Below are positions 17,364-25,065 of a stretch of 64,000 bases of DNA, piece by piece (position 1 is the stretch's first letter; the number at the start of each line of letters is the position of its first letter). Below the pieces are notes generated by a model. The model made no database searches. It worked only from the letters and a program-made list of their open reading frames with translations, and had not been told where the DNA came from. The translations under genes were made by a program, and so were the position numbers. Source of the stretch: UBA965 sp040396955 (lineage in GTDB: Bacteria > Chloroflexota > Chloroflexia > Chloroflexales > Roseiflexaceae); NCBI GenBank assembly GCA_040396955.1, contig JBBAWX010000001.1, positions 301,531 through 365,530 of the forward strand. The letters are read 5' to 3'.

Positions 17364-18131
17364 ATGTCAGATTATCCTCAAGTGGCCATAGTCACCGGTG
17401 CAGGAAGCGGTATTGGGCGCGCCACTGCGCTACATTTGGCACGCAACGGCCACTCCGTCGTCGTCGCCGACATCAACCGGGTGGCCGCCGAGCAGGTGGC
17501 TGCCGAACTACACGCTGGTGGTTCCCCGGCATTGCCCGTGTGTGTCGATATTGCCGTCGATGCACAGCACATGGTCGATCAAGCGCTCCAACACTTTGGG
17601 CGCATTGATATGCTTGTCAATAATGCTGGGGTTTTTTATCCAGCCGATTTTTTGACCACCGAATTTGCGGTGTGGCGCAAGGCCGTCGATGTCATGTACT
17701 TCGGCACCATGCAGTGTAGCCAAGTGGTGGCACGGAGCATGGTGGCCGCTGGGATCGCCGGACGCATTGTGAATGTCTCTTCGGTCAACGCTTTTTTGGG
17801 TGCTCCCTTGTCGTCACACTACAACACGGCCAAAGGCGCCATCGATCAGTTGACCCGTTGTCTTGCGGTCGAACTCGCCCCCCACGGCATCTTGGTCAAT
17901 GGTGTGGCACCGGGCTTCGTAGAGACGCCCATGGCGGTCGTCGAAGGAGTCAATGAGCATACCACCGCCGATTTCCAAGATTTTTATGTGCAACGCCGCA
18001 AAATTCCGCTGGCGCGACCTGCTGAGCCCAGCGAAATCGCCACCGTGATTGTATTTTTGGCAGAAGGTAGTGCTACCTACCTCACTGGGCATACCATTGT
18101 GGTGGATGGCGGCCTCACCGTTACATTCTGA
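17364..18131 (+). CDS. SDR family NAD(P)-dependent oxidoreductase
   Basis: The 255-residue protein is a classical short-chain dehydrogenase. The cofactor motif TGAGSGIG is at residues 11-18, NNAG at 86-89, the catalytic Ser near 139-140 and YNTAK at 153-157. The Asp in VVADIN after the second strand favours NAD over NADP. The ATG at 17364 has AAGGAAG upstream. It probably oxidises a sugar or sugar acid released in this locus. Its last 11 bases overlap the end of the convergent iclR gene. Confidence 0.92.
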   Translation: MSDYPQVAIVTGAGSGIGRATALHLARNGHSVVVADINRVAAEQVAAELHAGGSPALPVCVDIAVDAQHMVDQALQHFGRIDMLVNNAGVFYPADFLTTEFAVWRKAVDVMYFGTMQCSQVVARSMVAAGIAGRIVNVSSVNAFLGAPLSSHYNTAKGAIDQLTRCLAVELAPHGILVNGVAPGFVETPMAVVEGVNEHTTADFQDFYVQRRKIPLARPAEPSEIATVIVFLAEGSATYLTGHTIVVDGGLTVTF

Positions 18132-18915
18132 GGTGTTCGCGCGGGTACCCGAGGATGGTCGATAGGTGGTTGGCCTGCTGACAGACCAAACTCAGGAGCT
18201 CCTGTTGGCGTTCGGTCGTGAAGCGTACACTCGGTACGGAAATACTGATGGCTGCTATAATGGCCTGCTGGGCGTCGTAGACAGGGGCAGCCACGCAACA
18301 AAGTCCAGGCGTGGACTCTTCGTGGTCGAGCGCAAAACCGTTGCGGCGGGTCGTGGCGATGATGGCACGGAGCCGGTCGGCTTCGGTGATGGTGTTGGCG
18401 GTAATCTGGGGCAGGGTGCTCTGGTGCGGGAATCGCACCAGCAGTTCTTGGTCGCTCAAGTTGCCGAGCAGTACTTTACCAACTCCTGTGGCGTACGCCG
18501 GGAACCGCTTGCCGACCGCTGATACCATGCGGATTGCTCGTGTGCCCTCCTCCTTGGCAACGTACAATACTTCGTTGCCGTCGAGTACAGCGAGATGCAC
18601 CGTCTCATCGCAGAGCCGTGCAGTGGTCCGCACGATCTCCCAACCGTCGCTCACCAGATTCGTGCTCGCTATGTAGGCACTGCCGAGCTCAAATAATGCC
18701 GGCCCGAGCCGGTAGCTCCGCTCGCGCAGCCCCTCACGTAAGTAGCCGTGTTGTACCATCGTGTTCAGTAGTGCGTGTGCACTACTCTTGGGGAAGTCGA
18801 GCTCTTGGCAGATCTGCGTCAGTGATAACCCGTCGGGATGCCGTACGAGGAGCTCGAATACGGCAAAAACACGGGCTGCTGATTTGACCATGCCGGGTGA
18901 AATAGATGATGTCAT
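18121..18915 (-). CDS. IclR family transcriptional regulator
   Basis: The 264-residue protein has an N-terminal winged helix (residues about 12-70, with LSLTQICQELDFPKSSAHAL as the helix-turn-helix) and an IclR effector-binding domain (YATGVGKVLLGNLS and later SIAVPS-like ISISVPS). These regulators usually sense small acids or sugar-derived metabolites and bind palindromes near promoters. It is the only regulator in the carbohydrate locus and therefore the best candidate for the 14-bp palindromes at 8832 and 10960. It is convergent with the SDR gene and overlaps it by 11 bases. An in-frame ATG at 18891 is an alternative start. Confidence 0.92.
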   Translation of the reverse strand: MTSSISPGMVKSAARVFAVFELLVRHPDGLSLTQICQELDFPKSSAHALLNTMVQHGYLREGLRERSYRLGPALFELGSAYIASTNLVSDGWEIVRTTARLCDETVHLAVLDGNEVLYVAKEEGTRAIRMVSAVGKRFPAYATGVGKVLLGNLSDQELLVRFPHQSTLPQITANTITEADRLRAIIATTRRNGFALDHEESTPGLCCVAAPVYDAQQAIIAAISISVPSVRFTTERQQELLSLVCQQANHLSTILGYPREHLRM

Positions 18916-18936
18916 GGTTCGTCTAATAGAATTGTG

Positions 18937-18950
18937 TTCAGTAATATGAA
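18937..18950 (-). promoter_or_regulatory. Weak operator-like palindrome upstream of iclR
   Basis: TTCAGTAATATGAA has the same outer arms (TTCA and TGAA) and same length as the sites at 8832 and 10960, with 10 of 14 identical to the perfect copy. It lies 22 bases upstream of the regulator gene, where autoregulation would be expected. The match is weak enough to be chance. Confidence 0.3.
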
Positions 18951-19059
18951 ATTATCACAATTTCAGGGCATTGTCAAGGATGTACGCTGGTCAACGGGGT
19001 GTGTAAAGTAGCGCCACACTCGGTTGCGCATGGAGACCAAGTGTGGCGTACATATCTGG

Positions 19060-19155
19060 TTATCTCCGCCAGACAATCACAAGTGCGATACCAATGAGGA
19101 CCACCGGAATAGCGCAGCACAGCAAAAAATAGTCGTGAAGTTGCTCGATCATCAT
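19060..19155 (-). CDS. Possible 31-residue single-span membrane peptide
   Basis: A short open frame encodes a peptide starting MMIEQLHDYF, followed by a hydrophobic stretch of about 20 residues and a basic end (IVWRR). This charge pattern fits a small membrane protein with its C-terminus in the cytoplasm. It begins 36 bases after the stop of the large polytopic membrane protein on the same strand, so it could be the last gene of that operon. An AAGGG lies about 12 bases upstream of the start, which is rather far. Chance remains possible. Confidence 0.4.
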   Translation of the reverse strand: MMIEQLHDYFLLCCAIPVVLIGIALVIVWRR

Positions 19156-19191
19156 GGTAGTAAGCATCCCTTGTGAGTAGTTCCAAAGGCA

Positions 19192-20940
19192 TTATATCCT
19201 ACGTGCATGATTGAGGGGTGGCTCAGGAGTGGCGGCATGAGGTGATGCGGGCCAGAATATCATGAAACAGTACAACAGGTGCAGGATTGGTGTGGCAAAG
19301 GTGTGCATGCTGAGCAAGGCACTTTCTCCGGTGAGCAATTTGGTCATCCATGTGTCTTGGCTGAGCACCGCCCAAAAGGCCACAATTGTCATCAAGAGGC
19401 AGTACCCGAGGTAAAAAAAGAGCCGTACCACGCGTGGATACTGCGCTGAATCGTTATTCACCCAGCTCGAACCAAATAGCACATCCCAGATGACGCCAAT
19501 TGCAATAAAAATGATGCCAGCAAACCCGAGGAATGGGCTGAGCGGGTTATTGAGAAAATCCGTGTTGAGTAGCAGTGCACTACAAATGGTCACAAACAGA
19601 AACCCGTGCAGATGTAGGCGGGTAAGTGTTCCCCGTAAGTACCGTGCCACGGTAATGATCAATGATCCGCCAAAGAAGAGGTGTTCAATCAGTGTTATGG
19701 GGATGCTCGTATCGAAATAGACTTCCACTGCCCGCCAAGCCAGATGGTAGGTGGTAATAGCGAAAAAAGCGCCACGGAAATAGCTCCCACGACGCCAGAG
19801 TAATATCGCGTAGGTTGCAACGAATCCTGCGACCATCAGTTGGATTTCAGTGTGCTTTTGTGGGATTACCTGGGATACTGTATCGAGGAGCGCACTGCGG
19901 TCATACCCAAGGATGACGCCTGCCATTGCCACCAACCCGAAGATGTTGATGACAACAATATTCACAATGAGGGGGGCGAGATACGCAATAATCATCCACG
20001 GTCCACTGCGCTCAAGTAAGTCGTTGATGTCACTACTTGTGGGGGAAGGCTGTGGCAGAGCAACGTATATTGCAGTGACGATAGCAATAAAACCACCTGT
20101 GTACAGCAACACATTGATGATGGTATGACTGTCGGGGAAGGTCCGCTCATCAATGAGGAAGAGGCGCCATACGATGCAGACAATCACCATGCCTACCACC
20201 GTTTTTGCGGGCATGCGTTGGGCGGTGTGTGTGCCCCAATCCGCAATGTTTAAGGCGGTTTGGGCCATACTGATGCCGACCAAAAACAACATGGGGGTGA
20301 TAAATACGAACTGCGATTGGATGAAATTTCCCACGCTGGTGAAGAGTAATCCAATGCCACTCATGTGGTATTCATGCAGATACACGCTATGCGGTACCGC
20401 CAAGATGATACTTTCGCAGAGTGCAATCAACACCCAGTTCCGTACCAGATTTCCGCGTGGACGGCGCAGGCCGATGATGGTTTGTACTCCCATCACGACG
20501 ATGACGGCACCAAAAAGCTGTAGGTTGAATTGCGCCAAGCTGATGACCCACAGGCTCATCATGAAGAGGTGAATACACACGCCAGGCACTCGAATCCACC
20601 ACGCCGCGTGTTGTATGGCCACCAACAAAAATGTCCACGCCATGCAGAGGAGAAACAACACGAGTCCGATGGCTGTGCTCGGCAGGAGAAGTCCGTTGGG
20701 GTGTGAATCGGTGGTGATCACGATGGTCTGAAACGCATCGCGCAGATTGCCTGCAAAGATCATCAGTACGGTCGTGCATCCGAGTAATCCCAGAATGATG
20801 CCACCCAACAGTTGTACAAGTGGTGGCAGTCCCGTCAAACGGATGCGGTTTTTTTGCATATCGGCAATAACGGTGGTATCGAGAAATGAGCGCATGATTG
20901 TTACTGCGTGGTGGAGTGGATGTGCCTGATTACTTTCCAT
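19192..20940 (-). CDS. Polytopic membrane protein of unknown function
   Basis: The 582-residue product has about fifteen hydrophobic segments spread over its whole length and only short loops. I do not recognise the family. GGAG lies about 6 bases before the start at 20940, which overlaps the end of the PQQ-propeller gene by 11 bases, so the two are translationally coupled. The partner has one membrane span and a large external propeller, so the pair may form a membrane complex. Transport, envelope assembly or glycan work are all possible; nothing visible decides. Confidence 0.7.
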   Translation of the reverse strand: MESNQAHPLHHAVTIMRSFLDTTVIADMQKNRIRLTGLPPLVQLLGGIILGLLGCTTVLMIFAGNLRDAFQTIVITTDSHPNGLLLPSTAIGLVLFLLCMAWTFLLVAIQHAAWWIRVPGVCIHLFMMSLWVISLAQFNLQLFGAVIVVMGVQTIIGLRRPRGNLVRNWVLIALCESIILAVPHSVYLHEYHMSGIGLLFTSVGNFIQSQFVFITPMLFLVGISMAQTALNIADWGTHTAQRMPAKTVVGMVIVCIVWRLFLIDERTFPDSHTIINVLLYTGGFIAIVTAIYVALPQPSPTSSDINDLLERSGPWMIIAYLAPLIVNIVVINIFGLVAMAGVILGYDRSALLDTVSQVIPQKHTEIQLMVAGFVATYAILLWRRGSYFRGAFFAITTYHLAWRAVEVYFDTSIPITLIEHLFFGGSLIITVARYLRGTLTRLHLHGFLFVTICSALLLNTDFLNNPLSPFLGFAGIIFIAIGVIWDVLFGSSWVNNDSAQYPRVVRLFFYLGYCLLMTIVAFWAVLSQDTWMTKLLTGESALLSMHTFATPILHLLYCFMIFWPASPHAATPEPPLNHARRI

Positions 20941-23665
20941 GTACGACTCCGCTTACATCAATGCCGAAGACGTAGTTGCTGCTTGTGACAAAGAGCATGT
21001 CGGCGTATATGGGGAAATCACTACGCCACCCGGGTAATACGTTGTTCATGTAGTTGATAGGGAGATCGTTGACGACAGCAATCGGTGTACTACTTGTTGC
21101 GGTAAATACTTGCACTCGCCCGTCGCTGCGGATGACTACGGCGTGGTCGCGATATGCTTGCATGTGTACGATGGGGATCATCTCAGGGCGCGATTGCCAG
21201 CGAATGGTGCCCTGTACATCAATCCAGTGCACGAGGTGGTCGGGCGTGGCCACAAAGGCGCCATCATTGCTCGGGATACTCTGTTGTGGGAGCGTGGTGA
21301 GCGTGGTAGGCGTGATGTGGTCGATGCTGCCATCGTTGCGATTAAGACAGCGCAGCGCAATGCCGCCGTCATCTTGAAAGCCGCATACCGTCGTATCAAG
21401 GATGAAAGCAGCTTTGAGTGGCAGCGCCGACTGCCAGAGGATGTCGCCGTTGCGCAAATCGATGGCCGTGGTGTTGTCCACGAACCCAAAATCTCCTGTG
21501 AAGGTCGTAGCATACATCTGCACCTCATCGAACGCCTGTTGCCACACGACACCACCCTGTGCATTGAAGCGAATGAGTTGTGCGGTGCTCGGACCTCCGC
21601 GTACCCACACCACCCAATCGCCGTTGGCCTGTGCAGTGATGGTGCCGCCAGTGATGTCAGCGCGCGGGTATTTCCAACGTACGTGATCTGTACCTGCGGT
21701 GATGGCGGTTATGCCGTCGCTCTGCAAGAGCAACGTGTGCGTGGTGTCGTGATTTGCCGCCATCGCCAAGATCCGACCACCTGGTAACGACACCTGTTGG
21801 TGTAGAGTGCCATCTTTTATGTTGAAATAATACAGCGTATTAAAACGATTACTGATGGCCAACAGTGAGTCATTGGCGGGAGTCGCGTATTCGAAGGCGA
21901 GTGTTTTGATGTCGGCTTCGAGTGCATTTCGCTGCCAGCGGACGGGTAGGAGTGGCGGTGTGTTGGTGGTGCGCAGTGCGATGACGCGTCCAGCCGCATC
22001 GGCCCACCACAGTCCTTGTGACGACAGGGCGGCTGCTTGGATGACCCGAAGCGGTTCAAGGTCGGTGTCGTTGGCCTGATGGATGCTGTCGAGTGTGAAG
22101 GCACGGTAGGTGCGTGCTATGGTGTCCCAAATGCGCACATCTGCGTCGCCGATGGTGATAAGGTCGGTACCGATGAATACCGGTGGAGCCGTGCTGTCGG
22201 CCTGGAAGTTCCCGATTTGTTCACCGCGTGCATTGACCAACCAGACCTCATCTTCATTGGCGATGGCCACGCTGTTTTGATTGACTGTGGCTGACCACGT
22301 CTGGCGTGCGTGACTTGCAAACTCCCAGCGCAGATCGCCGGTTGCGCTATCAAGTGCTGTCAGGGTACCGTTGTCATCGACCACATAAATGATGCCATCG
22401 TGCATGATGGGATCTGCCTGCACGGCATTGTCGATGCCTTGTGTCCAAAGGGCGATACCATCCAGGTCAAACGCTTGCACACGTCCTGATTGTGCGACCA
22501 CGATGACTGCACGCTGTACTTCATCCCAGAGGGGTGTTGATCGTACCGGTTGTTGAGTATCGATATGCCACACTACGCGACCGTTCGTATCAAGTAGCAC
22601 AATGGTGCCGTTGGTGTCAGCAATGACGATACCAGCCGGTGTTACACACGGGTCGGCTATCACTACTTCTGGGTGGTCGTATTGCCAAACAATGCGGCCG
22701 TCTCCATCGATGGCATAGACTTGACCGCTCGTATCTGCGGCCACCACCAGCGCTTGAAAGGGGTCATAGACCGGTTGGGCGTACCACTCGCCATCACCGA
22801 TGAGACGCCAGCGTTCGGCCCCCGTATTGCTGTCGACAGCTACCAAGTAGCCACCGAGCAAGCTCCCGATGATTTGTTGTTGGTGTTCATCAAAGACGAG
22901 GCGTCCGAGGGGGCCGTTTGATAATTTGAGGATATCAAGACTTCCAAGACGTTGGAGCGTGGCTGCGGAGAATCCGCGAGGGATGCCGGTCGCATCGATG
23001 TGCGTCGGTTGTGTGAGCCGTATGCTTGCCGTCAGGTGTTCATCAAATGGGAGGTGTTGGTACGATTGCAACGTGCCGTCGCAGTAGTGCTCTGACCAGC
23101 CATCAAGGGGTGCACCCTGGAGGGTGAGCGTGACACATCCTGCACCTGCCGCGGCGACCTCTCCGGTCACAGTTGCTGATTGCCAGGTTGTGGCTGATTG
23201 AAGCTGAGTCGGTCTGACCAATATCGGCGGTGTAAATGGTGGCGCAACGATGCCGTTGATTTGCCATCCCACCAAATAATCTCCGTCATCTTGGCGTGAA
23301 TAGTACTCACGGATGATGTTGCGCTCGGTTGCATCGACGCGGGTACGTTCAATCATGTAGCCCGTATCATCACGGGCCGGCCACGCCAAAGAAATCTCAC
23401 TCGGTGCGATGATGGCACGGCGATATAGTGGGAGCGGCACAATTTGCCATTGTTCGGAGACCGTGCGTTGTGCAAACGTGAGTACGCGCGGTTGTGTGGT
23501 TGACCACAGCGCATCAAGTGCATGTTTGGGCGGGGGGCTGAGGTACGGCCACAAAAACGCAGTCGCCACACTTGCGATGAATACGACCAATCCCCATTGG
23601 GAGATACGCATCAACATGTGGCGACTCGCTTTCACGTATGTGCGGATTGTTGTGTGCACTGCCAT
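20930..23665 (-). CDS. Membrane-anchored PQQ-type beta-propeller protein
   Basis: The 911-residue protein has one N-terminal hydrophobic segment (about residues 22-44), which would anchor it with the rest outside. From about residue 250 onward it contains many copies of a propeller blade pattern such as VYAIDGDGRIVWQYD and LTALDSATGDLRWEFAS, as in PQQ-like or BamB-like repeats. The quinone-ligand pattern of true PQQ dehydrogenases is not evident, so a scaffolding role is more likely. Starts at Met 17 or 19 are alternatives. It lies 22 bases after the YggT gene and overlaps the polytopic membrane protein gene. Confidence 0.78.
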   Translation of the reverse strand: MAVHTTIRTYVKASRHMLMRISQWGLVVFIASVATAFLWPYLSPPPKHALDALWSTTQPRVLTFAQRTVSEQWQIVPLPLYRRAIIAPSEISLAWPARDDTGYMIERTRVDATERNIIREYYSRQDDGDYLVGWQINGIVAPPFTPPILVRPTQLQSATTWQSATVTGEVAAAGAGCVTLTLQGAPLDGWSEHYCDGTLQSYQHLPFDEHLTASIRLTQPTHIDATGIPRGFSAATLQRLGSLDILKLSNGPLGRLVFDEHQQQIIGSLLGGYLVAVDSNTGAERWRLIGDGEWYAQPVYDPFQALVVAADTSGQVYAIDGDGRIVWQYDHPEVVIADPCVTPAGIVIADTNGTIVLLDTNGRVVWHIDTQQPVRSTPLWDEVQRAVIVVAQSGRVQAFDLDGIALWTQGIDNAVQADPIMHDGIIYVVDDNGTLTALDSATGDLRWEFASHARQTWSATVNQNSVAIANEDEVWLVNARGEQIGNFQADSTAPPVFIGTDLITIGDADVRIWDTIARTYRAFTLDSIHQANDTDLEPLRVIQAAALSSQGLWWADAAGRVIALRTTNTPPLLPVRWQRNALEADIKTLAFEYATPANDSLLAISNRFNTLYYFNIKDGTLHQQVSLPGGRILAMAANHDTTHTLLLQSDGITAITAGTDHVRWKYPRADITGGTITAQANGDWVVWVRGGPSTAQLIRFNAQGGVVWQQAFDEVQMYATTFTGDFGFVDNTTAIDLRNGDILWQSALPLKAAFILDTTVCGFQDDGGIALRCLNRNDGSIDHITPTTLTTLPQQSIPSNDGAFVATPDHLVHWIDVQGTIRWQSRPEMIPIVHMQAYRDHAVVIRSDGRVQVFTATSSTPIAVVNDLPINYMNNVLPGWRSDFPIYADMLFVTSSNYVFGIDVSGVVHGK

Positions 23666-23687
23666 TGCACCGAACCGCCCAAGTGAA

Positions 23688-23915
23688 TTATGCGATAATT
23701 ACGACGATGATTTGCAGAATGATTGACACAACGAGTGCCGAGAAGTCGATGCCATTCAAGACCACATGAGGGCGGAGTGGGTCCATGACTGGCTCGGTCA
23801 ACGGCTTCAACGCGGAATTCACTTGATTGGTGCCGTCCTTGTCAATCCACTGCATGATAAAACGAATAAACAATACGACCTGGTAGATGTTGATGAGCAA
23901 AAACAGTATGGACAT
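23688..23915 (-). CDS. YggT family membrane protein
   Basis: The 75-residue protein has two membrane segments separated by a loop with EPVMDPLRPHVVLNGIDFSA, the signature of the YggT family, which is linked to envelope and osmotic functions. The ATG at 23915 has AAGGAG 9 bases upstream; the longer frame to 23987 is not supported. It heads a minus-strand operon with the propeller and polytopic proteins. YggT is usually found near division or proline-synthesis genes, so this setting is unusual. Confidence 0.85.
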   Translation of the reverse strand: MSILFLLINIYQVVLFIRFIMQWIDKDGTNQVNSALKPLTEPVMDPLRPHVVLNGIDFSALVVSIILQIIVVIIA

Positions 23916-24108
23916 GCTACTACTCCTTGTGTGTATACGGCACCCTGTCGCATCTGCGCCACCGTATGTTGACCATTGAATTTTCACTCCGCTTGGGTGC
24001 CATCACACTACCACTGCTTGCGGATTTTGTCAATTTGGTGGGTGTGTATAGAGGGGGAGTGTGATACTATTAAAGAAGTTCCAACGTACCCCAAAAGTGA
24101 GGTTGTTG

Positions 24109-24873
24109 ATGATTGCACCTGGTCAATTGCGTGCCGCGCTACGTGAACGCCCGTGTTATTCCACCTTTGTTACCCTGCAAGATCCGCAAATCATCGCCTA
24201 TCTTGCCAGTAGTGGCTTGGATTTTTTAATCATTGACCATGAACACATCACCATGGATCCACACATGGTTTCCCAGTTGGTGGTGACTGCACATAGTTTT
24301 GGTATTGCCACCATCGTCCGGGTGCGTGATTTGGCGCGGGGAGCGATCCAGCATGCCCTAGAGACTGGGTGTGACGGCGTCATGATTCCCATGGTCGAAA
24401 GTGCCACGCAGGCGCGGCTTGCCATCGAATGGAGCAAATATCCGCCCGAAGGCTCACGCGGGTTGCACACACTGACACAGGCCTATTTACTCCATCAAAA
24501 ACGGCATGCGAGTGGTGCTTCATATACCAACATGGTGAACCAGCAGTGTGTCGTGGTCCTCCAAATCGAGACGGCTCGTGGTTTTTCGGCACGTGATGAG
24601 ATTTGTGCTGTCCCCGGAGCCGATGTCATTTTCATTGGTACATCGGACCTCAGCCAGTCGTTGGGTGTGACCATGAGTAGTGATGAGCTCAAACAGGCCA
24701 TCGACCAAATCATCGTCACGGCACAGCAGTATCAAAAGGGTGTGGGCATCATCGGTGGGTCGCATGCTGCGCTCTTGCCCTACAGCACCAACGGAGTAAA
24801 TTTCTTAACGGTTGGGGCAGATGGAGCCTTGCTGTTGCACGGTATCTCTGCCCTTCTACAGCGCTCAGAGTAA
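24109..24873 (+). CDS. HpcH/HpaI family aldolase
   Basis: The 254-residue protein has the class II pyruvate-dependent aldolase pattern: DFLIIDHEH early, GCDGVMIPMVESA carrying the metal-binding Glu, and VIFIGTSDLSQSLG carrying the metal-binding Asp. Enzymes of this group cleave 2-keto-3-deoxy sugar acids or 4-hydroxy-2-ketoheptanedioate to pyruvate and an aldehyde. That would fit downstream of the sugar-acid dehydratase at 7552, although the genes are not adjacent. The ATG at 24109, with GAGG upstream, is preferred over the GTG at 24061, whose ribosome site would be too close. Confidence 0.88.
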   Translation: MIAPGQLRAALRERPCYSTFVTLQDPQIIAYLASSGLDFLIIDHEHITMDPHMVSQLVVTAHSFGIATIVRVRDLARGAIQHALETGCDGVMIPMVESATQARLAIEWSKYPPEGSRGLHTLTQAYLLHQKRHASGASYTNMVNQQCVVVLQIETARGFSARDEICAVPGADVIFIGTSDLSQSLGVTMSSDELKQAIDQIIVTAQQYQKGVGIIGGSHAALLPYSTNGVNFLTVGADGALLLHGISALLQRSE

Positions 24874-25065
24874 TACTCTTGGGTGGGGGCTTGCACTGGT
24901 TGCGTGCCCTGCTCAATGTCTCCCAGAAGGGTGATGTATGCGCTGGCTTCTCGTAGACCAGCGTGAAGCAGTGCACACCGGTAGCGAGCATATGCGGTTT
25001 CAAAACGGGGTATCTTGTGGCTAGGAATCAGCGGTCGACATTGAAAAAATAGGGGGGAGAAAACC

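Noticed and set aside
18974..19192. 72-codon minus-strand frame after the polytopic membrane gene
   Set aside because: It has no hydrophobic or conserved pattern and overlaps the more plausible 31-residue membrane peptide in another frame.
21110..21787. 225-codon plus-strand frame
   Set aside because: It is antisense to the propeller gene, which has clear repeats.
20930..23665. PQQ-dependent dehydrogenase
   Set aside because: The blades are present, but the cofactor-binding and active-site residues of quinoprotein dehydrogenases are not visible.
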